Source of the DNA: JBKXSZ01 sp047017005 | GTDB lineage: Bacteria; Bacillota; Clostridia; TANB77; CAG-508 | DNA: 64,000 nt | Assembly: GCA_047017005.1 (NCBI GenBank) | Contig: JBKXSZ010000005.1 | Coordinates: 10,260 to 74,259, forward strand | Direction of reading: 5' to 3' | In this document: positions 43,025-51,470 of the stretch, one piece after another | Layout of the letters: every line of letters begins with the position of its first letter | Numbering within the stretch: position 1 is the first letter of the stretch | Position numbers and translations under genes: made by a program | The notes under the pieces: generated by a model | What the model was told of the DNA's origin: nothing | Databases searched by the model: none | What the model saw: the letters and a program-made list of their open reading frames with translations, nothing else

Positions 43025-43321
43025 ATGGCAAACACGAAAGAAGAACTAGAAGAAATGTTTCGGAAAGAATTAGGGATGACTAAAGTCTCTATTACGTTGA
43101 TGGGTGAAGTTGTTCTTTATGAAAATTCTGAAAAAAAGGCAATAGCCAAAGTAAAAAAGGCAATTGAAAAGTGGGATATGAAAGGTAAAGAATTACATAT
43201 CACAATTGTAGACCGATATCATAACATCATACAAGCAGATTTAATTGGAGAATACAACAATCGGGTTAATGTTATGCTGGATTTGAACAATGCCAAACAA
43301 AAAATGCAAAGAGGAGCTTGA
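43025..43321 (+). CDS. 98-residue protein of unknown function
   Basis: Not recognised. Helical N terminus (TKEELEEMFRKELGM), then an alpha/beta part (VSITLMGEVVLYENSEKKA ... HITIVDRYHNIIQADLIGEY) and a final helix. Strong AAGGAGGA ribosome binding site. Two in-frame CGG codons (codons 13 and 80). Third of three adjacent modules with related promoters and leaders; followed by a terminator at 43390. Confidence 0.6.
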   Translation: MANTKEELEEMFRKELGMTKVSITLMGEVVLYENSEKKAIAKVKKAIEKWDMKGKELHITIVDRYHNIIQADLIGEYNNRVNVMLDLNNAKQKMQRGA

Positions 43322-43389
43322 GATACTTCCCATAACAACGTAACGGATCTACAACATTATCAAAACTTAAAAGTCAGTATTTTTTCAAA

Positions 43390-43421
43390 CAGTCCTAGAG
43401 AATTTTAGGACTGCTTTTTTT
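43390..43421 (+). terminator. Terminator of the 43025 unit
   Basis: CAGTCCTA pairs with TAGGACTG over an 8-base loop, followed by CTTTTTTT. Confidence 0.88.
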
Positions 43422-43472
43422 GTCTATGATAAAAAGAAAAGGAAAAATATTTTTTTATTACGGAATTTATAG

Positions 43473-43501
43473 TTGACAAAAACAAACAAATGTTTTAAAA
43501 T
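43473..43501 (+). promoter_or_regulatory. Promoter of the MazG-like gene
   Basis: TTGACA at 43473-43478, 17-bp spacer, TAAAAT at 43496-43501. An 8-codon reading frame (43529, MSEEKQSK) with a purine-rich ribosome binding site precedes the gene and might be a leader peptide. Confidence 0.72.
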
Positions 43502-43572
43502 GTAAATGTAGAAAAGAGAGAAGATTAATGTCAGAAGAAAAGCAGAGCAAATAGCAGAGGAGGAAAACATAA

Positions 43573-43962
43573 ATGATATATCACTATAATAAATTAGTTC
43601 GTGATAAGATACCGACAGAAATAAATACTAAAGAAGGAAGAAAAGCTAATTGGAGAAAATTGAAAGAAGAGGAGTATATAGAACAATTAGATAAAAAGCT
43701 TTTAGAAGAAGTACATGAATTTATAGAAGCACATGATGAAGAAGAACTTGCAGATGTAATAGAAGTGATAGAAGCTATTGTAAAAGCGAAAAATATAAAG
43801 ATAGAAGAAGTAAGAGAAAAACAAAAACGAAAAAGAGAGAGAAAAGGTAGCTTTAATAATAGAGTATATTTAGAATTTGTAGAAGAGTCAAAGAGAAATA
43901 TAGAAGAAGAAAAAGAGCTAAATAAACAATGGCGAAATGGAAGAATAGATTCAGAAAGATAA
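43573..43962 (+). CDS. MazG-like NTP pyrophosphohydrolase
   Basis: A 129-residue helical protein of the all-alpha NTP pyrophosphatase superfamily. It begins YHYNKLVRDKIPTEI, a common start of these housecleaning enzymes, and has the metal-binding pattern KLLEEVHEFIEA and EELADVIEVIEAIV (ExxE then ExxD). The C-terminal third is very basic and charged. Such proteins remove non-canonical nucleotides; the substrate is unknown. GGAGGA ribosome binding site. Confidence 0.82.
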   Translation: MIYHYNKLVRDKIPTEINTKEGRKANWRKLKEEEYIEQLDKKLLEEVHEFIEAHDEEELADVIEVIEAIVKAKNIKIEEVREKQKRKRERKGSFNNRVYLEFVEESKRNIEEEKELNKQWRNGRIDSER

Positions 43963-43979
43963 TGAAGATTGTTAAAAAG

Positions 43980-44008
43980 AGAAGCTACATAAATGTAACT
44001 TCTTTTTC
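43980..44008 (+). terminator. Terminator of the MazG-like gene
   Basis: AGAAG and TACAT pair with ATGTA and CTTCT (one internal mismatch), followed by TTTTTC; convergent with glmS. Confidence 0.7.
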
Positions 44009-44034
44009 TATAGTGTTATAAATTATTTATTCAA

Positions 44035-45876
44035 TTACTCAACCGTAACAGATTTTGCTAAGTTTCTTGGCTTATCTACATCTAATCCTTTTTCTTTGGA
44101 AATATAGTAAGCAAATAATTGAAGCGGAATAACGGAAAGCATTGGAGAGATAAGTGGATTGGTTTCTGGTATTCTTATTGTACAATCAAATGATACATTT
44201 TTAAATTCTTGATTGGTAACAACTAGAGTTTTTGCACCTCTTGTTACTACCTCTTGAATATTACTAATTGTCTTTTCTACTAGTTTAGGGTCTGTCATAA
44301 TGCTAACAACAGTAATTCCATTTTCAATTAAAGCAATTGGCCCATGTTTTAGTTCTCCAGCTGCATAAGCTTCTGAATGAATATAAGAAATCTCTTTTAG
44401 TTTTAAAGAACCTTCCATAGATACTGCATAATCAGTACCTCTTCCTAGATAGAAAATATCCGTTTCGTTATAAACTTTTTTTGCAAATTCTTTTACTTGT
44501 TCTGTGTTTTTTAATATTTCTTCTACTTTTTCTGGTATTGCTAAAATATCTTTTTTCAAAGTATCAATTTCAGATTTATCACATCTTTCTAATATTTCTG
44601 CCATATAAATAGCAATGATAGAAAGAAGAGCTACTTGTGAAGTATATGCTTTTGTAGAAGCAACTGCAATTTCTGGTCCTGCATGTGTATATAAAGTATA
44701 GTCAGCTTCTCTTGTAATACTACTTCCAATAACATTGGAAATAGCAAGTGTTTTAGCTCCTTTTGATCGAGCTAGTTTTAATGCTGCAATCGTATCTGCT
44801 GTTTCTCCAGATTGACTTACAAAAATAACTAATGTTTTGTCATCAATAAGAGGGTCACGATATCGGAACTCAGATGCAATATCTACTTCAGTAGGAATAT
44901 GACATAATTTTTCCATAATCGTTTTTCCAACTAAACATGCATACATAGCAGTACCACAAGCTACCATATAAATTCGATTTAATCCAGCTAGATATTCTTT
45001 AGAAAAATTAATATCATCTAATAATGTTTTTTCACCAGAAGTAAGTCTAGCACCAATGGTTTCACGAATGGAGTTTGGTTGTTCATTAATTTCTTTTAAC
45101 ATGTAATCTGCATACCCATCTTTTTCAGCTGCAGATGCATCCCATGCAATGTTTTTAATCTCTTTATGAATTGGTTTTAAATCACGGTCATAGAATTTTA
45201 TTTCATTACGTGTAAGTTCTACATATTCATTATCATTTAATAAATAGAAATCTTTAGTAAAGGAAAGAATAGCTGGAATATCAGAGCTAATATAACTTTC
45301 TTCTTCACCTTTTCCAATTACTAAAGGACTATCTTTTCTTACAACAATCATTTTATTTGGATAGTCTTTGCAAAGAATTTCTAATGCATAACTTCCTTTT
45401 AAATCATCGGTTGCTCTTTTTACAGCTTTTAAAAAGCTAAGGTCATCTTTATTTTTTTCTTGGCTATAGTAATAGTGAATTAAGTTTGGAACAGTTTCTG
45501 TATCCGTTTCAGAATGGAAGGTATATCCTTTTTCACTTAGAAACTTTCTTAATTCATGATAATTTTCAATAATCCCATTATGAACAACTGCAAAAGTGTT
45601 CTCCATATCAAGATGTGGGTGAGAGTTTTCTTTTGCTGGTTTTCCATGTGTTGCCCATCTTGTATGAGCAATTCCAATGGTTCCTTGTAAAGTATCAATT
45701 TCAGGAATATTTTGTAGGTTAGCTACTCTTCCTTTATTCTTTACATTTGAAATTCTGTTTCCTTCTATAGTAGAAACACCAGCAGAGTCATATCCTCTAT
45801 ATTCTAATCTTAATAATCCGTTAATTAAAATGGGACAAGCTTTTTTGTTCCCTATATATCCTACGATTCCACACAT
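44035..45876 (-). CDS. glmS: Glutamine-fructose-6-phosphate aminotransferase (isomerizing)
   Basis: Makes glucosamine 6-phosphate from fructose 6-phosphate and glutamine, the first step to peptidoglycan amino sugars. The 613-residue protein begins MCGIVGYIGNKKA; Cys2 is the glutaminase nucleophile, so I place the start at 45876 rather than an upstream TTG. GATase motifs: RLEYRGYDSAG and HTRWATHGKPAKENSHPH. Two SIS domains carry the substrate motifs VSQSGETADTIAALKLA and GRGTDYAVSMEGSLKLKEIS. The C terminus DKPRNLAKSVTVE is canonical. Controlled by the ribozyme just upstream. Confidence 0.97.
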   Translation of the reverse strand: MCGIVGYIGNKKACPILINGLLRLEYRGYDSAGVSTIEGNRISNVKNKGRVANLQNIPEIDTLQGTIGIAHTRWATHGKPAKENSHPHLDMENTFAVVHNGIIENYHELRKFLSEKGYTFHSETDTETVPNLIHYYYSQEKNKDDLSFLKAVKRATDDLKGSYALEILCKDYPNKMIVVRKDSPLVIGKGEEESYISSDIPAILSFTKDFYLLNDNEYVELTRNEIKFYDRDLKPIHKEIKNIAWDASAAEKDGYADYMLKEINEQPNSIRETIGARLTSGEKTLLDDINFSKEYLAGLNRIYMVACGTAMYACLVGKTIMEKLCHIPTEVDIASEFRYRDPLIDDKTLVIFVSQSGETADTIAALKLARSKGAKTLAISNVIGSSITREADYTLYTHAGPEIAVASTKAYTSQVALLSIIAIYMAEILERCDKSEIDTLKKDILAIPEKVEEILKNTEQVKEFAKKVYNETDIFYLGRGTDYAVSMEGSLKLKEISYIHSEAYAAGELKHGPIALIENGITVVSIMTDPKLVEKTISNIQEVVTRGAKTLVVTNQEFKNVSFDCTIRIPETNPLISPMLSVIPLQLFAYYISKEKGLDVDKPRNLAKSVTVE

Positions 45877-45914
45877 AGTTTTCAAATCCTCCTAAAAAAT
45901 ATTATTTAGAACGG

Positions 45915-46096
45915 AACAATAGAAAGCTACGTAAATTAAAAGTTACCCTATTGGTATTGTTCTAACATCACTGCTAGGTTTTGCCCAATATTTCGTGGCA
46001 GTAACTAAATGCCATAGAGCTACCCGCCGAATCTTTCGATAAGCTCTAACCTCGTCAACAGTTAATCAAGATAACTGTCCTGGCGCCAATAATCAT
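45915..46096 (-). promoter_or_regulatory. glmS ribozyme/riboswitch
   Basis: The minus strand shows the conserved core: TTGGCGCCAGGAC with the cleavage site at GCGCC, a P2 stem, GTTGACGAGGTTAGAGCTTATCGA and TTCGGCGGGTAGCTCTA, then the 3' P3/P4 hairpins reaching near 45915. Glucosamine 6-phosphate activates self-cleavage of the glmS mRNA. Position directly before glmS confirms the identity. Confidence 0.95.
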
Positions 46097-46178
46097 GTTA
46101 TTGTATTTTTTCTACACCTTACCTCCTTTACAAATAGAATGCTAATTTACGTCGATACTTTCTTGCCGTTACTATAGT

Positions 46179-46207
46179 ATATTACACTATATTTAAAAAA
46201 GTAGCAA
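46179..46207 (-). promoter_or_regulatory. Promoter of glmS
   Basis: On the minus strand TTGCTA (plus 46202-46207), 17-bp spacer, TAATAT (plus 46179-46184). Confidence 0.55.
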
Positions 46208-46512
46208 GTCTTGTCATAAAATTGTAATATTAAGAAAGATATAAACAAATTTGCTATTTGGGATTAATTAAAGTAAGTATATGAAAGATTTAGCTAATAA
46301 AAAAGTGTCTTTCTTTCAAAATTGGATGGCTATATAGCGGTTTGTAAATTTTCTTTAGAAATAGATAATGAAAAAGAAAATTACTTTTACAAAATTAAAA
46401 GGCATTTATATAGTAAAGTAGTTTCGTAATATATTGAAAAATAGGATATAGATAAGTAGGGGATAGATATAGTGAAAATCTTTTTGGTAGATTATTACTT
46501 TTTTGATTAGAA
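46208..46512. other. Intergenic region with no recognised content
   Basis: About 300 bp of AT-rich DNA between the glmS promoter and uvrC. An 18-codon frame (ATG about 46280) without a ribosome binding site is the longest sensible reading. No repeat, RNA motif or gene relic was recognised. Confidence 0.5.
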
Positions 46513-46513
46513 T

Positions 46514-46523
46514 CTGATATAAT
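46514..46523 (+). promoter_or_regulatory. Extended -10 element of uvrC
   Basis: TGA directly before TATAAT (46518-46523), 35 bp ahead of uvrC; the -35 region is poor, as common with extended -10 promoters. Confidence 0.55.
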
Positions 46524-46557
46524 AGAAAAAGAAAATGGAGAAAAGCAAGGAGCATAT

Positions 46558-48351
46558 ATGTTTGATATAGAGGAAGAATTAAAAAAATTACCCCAAAAAC
46601 CAGGGGTATATATCATGCATGATAAAGAAGACAACATTATTTATGTAGGGAAAGCAGTTGTTTTAAGAAATCGTGTAAGGCAATATTTTAGAAAAAGCAA
46701 TAAGACAGCTAGAATTGAGAAAATGGTTTCTTTGATTGATCATTTTGAATATATTGTGACAGATAATGAAGCAGAAGCCTTAATACTAGAATGTAATTTA
46801 ATAAAGAAAAATAGGCCTAAATTTAATGTGCTATTAAAAGATGATAAAACCTATCCCTATATTAAAGTAGATGTAAAATCCGATTTTCCAAATGTTTTCA
46901 TCACAAGGAAAATTCAAAATGATGGAGCTAAATATTTTGGGCCATATGCGAATGCAGGAGCAGCAAAAGAGATGGTTGATTTTATTAAGCAGAAATTTAA
47001 AATTAGACAGTGTCGTAATTTTAAATCCAATAAAAGAGCATGTTTAAATTATCATATTCATCGTTGCAGTGGACCTTGCGTAGGACTTATTTCCAAAGAG
47101 GATTATCGAAAAATTATCGACCAAGTTATCTTGCTATTAGATGGTAAAACCGATAAGATTATAAAAGAGATAGAGAAAGAAATGAAGGAATCGGCAGACA
47201 AATTAGATTTTGAAAATGCTGCCTATTTAAGAGATAAGAAATTAGCCATTGAAAGAATTTCAGAAAAGCAAAAGGTATCCAATATCTCGGAAAATGATAT
47301 TGATGTTATTGGTTTAGCTAGAAATGATATTTGGGTATGTATTGAGATATTCTTTGTTCGTGGTAGTAAAATGATTGGAAGAGAACACTATTTCTTTGAT
47401 AATCTAAAAGAGATGGCTGATAAGGAAGTAATTTCAGGATTTTTAAAGCAGTACTATATGGATAAAGAAGCAGTGCCAAATCGTATTATGATGCAAGAAG
47501 AAGTGGATGATAAAGAAGTAATTGAACAATGGCTTACCCAAAAAATGGGAAGAAAGGTAGAACTAAAAACACCACAAAGAGGAGAAAAGTTAAGATTTGT
47601 AGAAATGGCAGAAAACAATGCAAAAGTAACACTCGAAAATCGCTCCCAAGAACGTTATGATGTTTTATCTGAGTTAAAAGAGGTATTAGGGTTAGAAAAA
47701 TTGCCAAGAAAGATTGAAACCTATGATATTTCTAATATTTCTGGAACCAATATGGTTGCGGGAATGTGTGTGATGCAAGATGGTATTATTAACCGAAAAT
47801 TATCCAGAAGATTTAAGATAAAAACGGTATTTACGCAAGATGACCCAAGGTGTACAGAAGAGGTTATTACAAGAAGATTAGCACATTCAATAGATGGAAA
47901 AAACAGTAGTGGATTTGGAACATTACCAGATGTTATTTTTGCTGATGGTGGTATTACCCAAATACGAGCAATTAAACGAGCGATAGAAAAATATGATTTA
48001 CAGATTCCGGTGTTCGGAATGGTCAAAGATGATAAACATAGAACAAGAGCTTTAATTGATGAGGAAAGAAAAGAAATACCACTTTCTGATAAATTAATGA
48101 ATTTGATTACTATCTTCCAGGATACAGTACATGAAACAGCAATTGAATATCACAGAAAGTTAAGAGAAAAAGAAATGACAAAATCTAGTCTAGACAATAT
48201 TGAAGGAATTGGGGAAGTAAAGAGAAAAGCACTTTTGAAAGAATTTGGAAGTACGAAAAAGATTGCACAAGCAAGTATAGAAGAATTAACAAAAGTAAAA
48301 GGGATTAACGAAAAACTAGCAAAACATATTAAAGAGGAATTAATGAAATAA
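46558..48351 (+). CDS. uvrC: Excinuclease ABC subunit C
   Basis: Makes the dual incisions of nucleotide excision repair. The 597-residue protein has the GIY-YIG nuclease domain (KPGVYIMHDKEDNIIYVGKA, R and E residues following), the zinc-like cysteine region CRNFKSNKRACLNYHIHRCSGPC, a UVR domain (about 200-235), the RNase H-like C-terminal nuclease (IETYDISNISGTNMVAGMCV, DVIFADGGITQIRA) and tandem HhH motifs (LDNIEGIGEVKRKALLKEFG). Normal length. CAAGGAG ribosome binding site. Confidence 0.97.
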   Translation: MFDIEEELKKLPQKPGVYIMHDKEDNIIYVGKAVVLRNRVRQYFRKSNKTARIEKMVSLIDHFEYIVTDNEAEALILECNLIKKNRPKFNVLLKDDKTYPYIKVDVKSDFPNVFITRKIQNDGAKYFGPYANAGAAKEMVDFIKQKFKIRQCRNFKSNKRACLNYHIHRCSGPCVGLISKEDYRKIIDQVILLLDGKTDKIIKEIEKEMKESADKLDFENAAYLRDKKLAIERISEKQKVSNISENDIDVIGLARNDIWVCIEIFFVRGSKMIGREHYFFDNLKEMADKEVISGFLKQYYMDKEAVPNRIMMQEEVDDKEVIEQWLTQKMGRKVELKTPQRGEKLRFVEMAENNAKVTLENRSQERYDVLSELKEVLGLEKLPRKIETYDISNISGTNMVAGMCVMQDGIINRKLSRRFKIKTVFTQDDPRCTEEVITRRLAHSIDGKNSSGFGTLPDVIFADGGITQIRAIKRAIEKYDLQIPVFGMVKDDKHRTRALIDEERKEIPLSDKLMNLITIFQDTVHETAIEYHRKLREKEMTKSSLDNIEGIGEVKRKALLKEFGSTKKIAQASIEELTKVKGINEKLAKHIKEELMK

Positions 48352-48368
48352 AAGACAGACAACGTAGA

Positions 48369-48403
48369 AAAAGGGAAGAATAGTAAGGATATTCTTCTCT
48401 TTT
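48369..48403 (+). terminator. Terminator of uvrC
   Basis: AAAAGGGAAGAAT pairs with ATTCTTCTCTTTT (one G-U pair) over about 9 bases. Confidence 0.75.
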
Positions 48404-48404
48404 G

Positions 48405-48434
48405 TTGAAAAACGATATACGATTATGGTAAAAT
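48405..48434 (+). promoter_or_regulatory. Promoter of the small membrane protein gene
   Basis: TTGAAA at 48405-48410, 18-bp spacer, TAAAAT at 48429-48434 with TATGG before it, like the promoters at 30008 and 33382. Confidence 0.55.
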
Positions 48435-48513
48435 AGAAAAGAAACAAAGCATATTCTAGAACTGGTAGCATATATATTTAATATTAATAAATATATATAA
48501 GGGGGATTTTAAA

Positions 48514-48714
48514 ATGGAATATGCAAAAGATGAAATTTTTAGTATTGAGTATGATGAAAAGGAAGATACAATTCGTATAAAAAGAAAGAGAAGATTTCTA
48601 GATATAATAAGACAAAACAAATTCATTGTATCAATTGTTCTGTTAGGAGTTGTACTTAGTATTGTGGATTCAATTTTAATTTCAAACTTTGTGAAACTTT
48701 TATCCACTTTATAG
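48514..48714 (+). CDS. Small single-span membrane protein of unknown function
   Basis: Not recognised. A 66-residue protein: an acidic cytoplasmic start (MEYAKDEIFSIEYDEKEDTI), a basic stretch (RIKRKRRFLDIIRQNK), one membrane helix (about 38-58) and a short tail. GGGGG ribosome binding site 8 bases before the ATG and a promoter upstream support expression. It precedes ispH by 55 bp. Confidence 0.65.
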   Translation: MEYAKDEIFSIEYDEKEDTIRIKRKRRFLDIIRQNKFIVSIVLLGVVLSIVDSILISNFVKLLSTL

Positions 48715-48769
48715 GGAAAAAATCAGGAAGAAAAAAGAAAATAGATAAAATAAAAATAAATGGAGAAAA

Positions 48770-49651
48770 ATGATAGTAAAAATAGGAAAAACAGCAGGAT
48801 TTTGTGGAGGTATGAGACGTGCTGTTTCAAAAGCAGAAGAAATAGTAGAAAAAGAGAAACATATATATTGCTTGGGAGAACTTGCTCATAATAGACAAGT
48901 AATGGACAAGCTAGAAAATAAGGGGATGCAAGTGATCTCTGACATAGGGGAATTGAAACCAGGTTCCTCTGTTATATTACGTGCTCATGGAGTAAAGAAA
49001 CAAATATATGATGAAATAAAAAGGCGACAATTAGTTATGATAGACTTAACTTGTCCTAAGGTATCAAAAATACATGAGATGGTAGAAAATTATGCAAAAC
49101 AAGGGAAATATATTTTTCTACTATCGGAAAAGGGACATCCAGAAACAATTGGAACCTTTAGTTTTGCAGGGCAAAATATATTTTTATTGGAGGACATAAG
49201 TCAAGTAGATGAGGCAATAGAAGCATGGAGAAAGTCTTTTAAAAAAGAAATTGTTGTAATATCACAAACAACTTTTAGTATGACCAAGTTTGATGAAATA
49301 GCACAAGAGATAAAAAGAAAACTAAAAGGGGAAGAAGTAAAAGTTGATATACAAAAAACAATTTGTGATGCAACTAGAAACAGACAAAAAGAAACAAAGA
49401 GATTGTCACAAGAAGTGGATTTTATGTGTGTAATAGGTGGAGAAAATAGCTCTAATACTCATAAACTATACGAAATTGCAAAAAAGTATTGTAAAAAAGC
49501 AATCTGGATACAAAGTAAAGAACAGCTAAAAAAAGATAGTTTTGAAGGAGCAACAATAATAGGTGTTATAGCAGGAGCTTCCACACCGAAAGAAAGTATA
49601 GAGGATATTGTAAGAAAAATCAAAGAGATTAAAAAGGAGAAGAAAGAATGA
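48770..49651 (+). CDS. ispH: 4-hydroxy-3-methylbut-2-enyl diphosphate reductase
   Basis: Last enzyme of the MEP isoprenoid pathway; reduces HMBPP to IPP and DMAPP with a 4Fe-4S cluster. The 293-residue protein has the three cluster cysteines in AGFCGGMRRAV, MIDLTCPKVSKIHEMV and TICDATRNRQKE, the histidines in ELAHNRQVMDKL and LRAHG, the EKGHPETIGTFSF motif, and VIGGENSSNTHKL. Full length, without the C-terminal S1 domains found in some Clostridia. Overlaps the next gene by 4 bp (ATGA). Confidence 0.96.
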   Translation: MIVKIGKTAGFCGGMRRAVSKAEEIVEKEKHIYCLGELAHNRQVMDKLENKGMQVISDIGELKPGSSVILRAHGVKKQIYDEIKRRQLVMIDLTCPKVSKIHEMVENYAKQGKYIFLLSEKGHPETIGTFSFAGQNIFLLEDISQVDEAIEAWRKSFKKEIVVISQTTFSMTKFDEIAQEIKRKLKGEEVKVDIQKTICDATRNRQKETKRLSQEVDFMCVIGGENSSNTHKLYEIAKKYCKKAIWIQSKEQLKKDSFEGATIIGVIAGASTPKESIEDIVRKIKEIKKEKKE

Positions 49652-50517
49652 ACATAGCAAAAGATTGGAAAGAGTATGAAATACTAGATATGGCAAATGG
49701 AGAAAAATTAGAAAAGTGGGGAAATATAATATTAGTCAGACCAGACCCACAAATTATATGGAAAGAAAAGAGTTTCCCCAAAAAATGGGAAAAAGTAAAT
49801 GCTACCTATCATCGTAGTAAAACAGGAGGAGGAGCATGGGAATATAAAAGTAACTTACCGAAATCTTGGCAAATTCAATATAAAGAATTAACCTTTAATA
49901 TAAAGCCAATGGGATTTAAACATACAGGATTATTTCCGGAACAAGCAAGTAACTGGGATTGGATGATGGATAAAATACGTAAGAGTAATAGAACAATTAA
50001 AGTTTTAAATTTATTTGCCTATACTGGAGGAGCGTCTGTAGCTTGTCTAGCAGCAGGAGCCTCTGTTTGTCATGTAGATAGCTCAAAAGGAATGGTAGCT
50101 TGGGCAAAAGAAAATGTTATCAGTTCAGGATTGGAAAAAAAACCAATTCGTTATCTAGTAGATGATGTTGTAAAGTTTGTGAATCGAGAAATTCGTAGGG
50201 GAAATACCTATGACGCTATTATTATGGACCCTCCTTCTTATGGAAGAGGAGCGAATGGAGAAGTATGGCAATTCGAAGAAAATATATATGAGTTAATTAA
50301 GTTATGTCAAAAGGTGTTATCCAATAATCCTCTATTTTTCTTAATCAATTCCTATACAACAGGAATTAGTTCTACTGTTTTAGAAAATATGCTAAGGCTT
50401 ACTGTAAATAAAGAGTACAAAGGAAAAGTAACAGCAGGAGAGGTTGGATTACCAATGAAAGATTCTAACCTAATATTACCTTGTGGAATTTATGGAAGAT
50501 GGGAGAGTATGAAATAA
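49648..50517 (+). CDS. Class I SAM-dependent rRNA methyltransferase (COG1092-like)
   Basis: A 289-residue methyltransferase resembling RlmI/RlmL-type RNA m5C/m2G enzymes. SAM-binding motif I is VLNLFAYTGGASVACLAAG near residue 118, motif II VCHVDSSKGMVAWAKEN, and the catalytic motif IV IIMDPPSYGRGANGEVW. The N-terminal WEYKSNLPKSWQIQY region probably binds RNA. No PUA domain is present. Translationally coupled to ispH through an ATGA overlap. Exact target nucleotide unknown. Confidence 0.85.
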   Translation: MNIAKDWKEYEILDMANGEKLEKWGNIILVRPDPQIIWKEKSFPKKWEKVNATYHRSKTGGGAWEYKSNLPKSWQIQYKELTFNIKPMGFKHTGLFPEQASNWDWMMDKIRKSNRTIKVLNLFAYTGGASVACLAAGASVCHVDSSKGMVAWAKENVISSGLEKKPIRYLVDDVVKFVNREIRRGNTYDAIIMDPPSYGRGANGEVWQFEENIYELIKLCQKVLSNNPLFFLINSYTTGISSTVLENMLRLTVNKEYKGKVTAGEVGLPMKDSNLILPCGIYGRWESMK

Positions 50518-50529
50518 AGGAAAAAGAAA

Positions 50530-51231
50530 ATGGAAGAAATAAAAATAAAACCAAAAGTAATTTATGAAGATAACCATATTATAGTAGTAGAGAAGATACC
50601 TAATATACCATCTCAAGGAGATACAACTGGTGATATAGATATGTTAACTATTATAAAAACATATCTAAAAGAAAAATATCAAAAACCAGGCAATGTCTAT
50701 TTAGGATTAATTCACCGTTTAGATAGACCAGTTGGTGGGGTTATGGTATTTGCTAAAACTTCTAAGGCAGCCTCTCGTTTAAGTGAACAGGTAAGAAACA
50801 AAGATTTTCATAAAAAATATTTAGCTGTTGTAGATGGTAAATGGGAGAAAAAAGAAGATATTATAGAAAATTATTTAAAAAAAGATGCGAGTAATAATAA
50901 AAGTAAAGTAGTATCGGCTAATCGAAAAGATGCAAAATTAGCAAAACTTTCTTATCAAGTGCTAGCTTATGATGAAATAAAAGACTTATCTTTAGTAAAA
51001 ATAAATTTATATACAGGAAGACATCATCAAATAAGAGTACAACTATCTCATGCAGGCCATAGTATTTTTGGTGACCAAAAGTATGGAAGAAGGGGCCAAG
51101 GAAAACAAATTGCACTTTGGGCATATGAATTATCTATTTTACATCCAATTACAAAAGAAAGGATGAACTTTCAAGATTTACCAGAAAAGAATGGTACATG
51201 GAGAATAATAGAACAAATAGAAAATATATAA
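50530..51231 (+). CDS. RluA-family pseudouridine synthase
   Basis: Converts uridine to pseudouridine in RNA, 233 residues. The catalytic Asp is in GLIHRLDRPVGGVMVFAKTS, followed by KKYLAVVDGKW, and the RluA signature LYTGRHHQIRVQLSHAGHSI and GDQKYG. It has no S4 domain, so it resembles the short RluA/TruC type rather than RluD. Follows the methyltransferase after 12 bp, forming an operon with ispH of RNA-modification enzymes. Confidence 0.9.
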   Translation: MEEIKIKPKVIYEDNHIIVVEKIPNIPSQGDTTGDIDMLTIIKTYLKEKYQKPGNVYLGLIHRLDRPVGGVMVFAKTSKAASRLSEQVRNKDFHKKYLAVVDGKWEKKEDIIENYLKKDASNNKSKVVSANRKDAKLAKLSYQVLAYDEIKDLSLVKINLYTGRHHQIRVQLSHAGHSIFGDQKYGRRGQGKQIALWAYELSILHPITKERMNFQDLPEKNGTWRIIEQIENI

Positions 51232-51296
51232 AGTTTTTATAAAATAAATTTTTCTTATGAAATACGGAAAAAAGATAATCAAAAGGACAAGAATAG

Positions 51297-51326
51297 GCTT
51301 GTAGCTTAGTAGCTACAGGCTTTCTT
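51297..51326 (+). terminator. Terminator of the ispH operon
   Basis: GCTTGTAGCT pairs with AGCTACAGGC (one G-U pair) over TAGT, followed by TTTCTT. Confidence 0.75.
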
Positions 51327-51353
51327 ACTATGTTTTATGAAAGAGGTAGATTT

Positions 51354-51390
51354 TTTTATAAAACAATATATTGTTTATTTTATAAAACAA
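51354..51390 (+). promoter_or_regulatory. Direct repeats and palindrome upstream of agrB
   Basis: TTTTATAAAACAA occurs twice (51354-51366 and 51378-51390, 24 bp apart). Between them lies the perfect palindrome AAACAATATATTGTTT (51361-51376). Such a layout suits a dimeric regulator; AgrA (LytTR) is a candidate, although its sites are usually 21-22 bp apart. Confidence 0.5.
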
Positions 51391-51419
51391 AAAGAACATT
51401 TCACAAATAAAATAAAAAC

Positions 51420-51428
51420 TGTGTCGAA
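51420..51428 (+). promoter_or_regulatory. Candidate Spo0A box upstream of agrB
   Basis: TGTGTCGAA, eight of nine matches to TTTGTCRAA and identical to the site before the Spo0E-like gene, 43 bp ahead of agrB. Confidence 0.45.
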
Positions 51429-51470
51429 AAAGAAATAAAATAATACCAGAAAGAAACAGAGGAGAGCAAA

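Noticed and set aside
43529..43555. 8-codon frame MSEEKQSK before the MazG-like gene as a regulatory leader peptide
   Set aside because: Possible, but there is no run of regulatory codons and no attenuator; mentioned only with the promoter.
46280..46336. 18-codon reading frame between glmS and uvrC
   Set aside because: No ribosome binding site and no recognisable sequence; probably chance.
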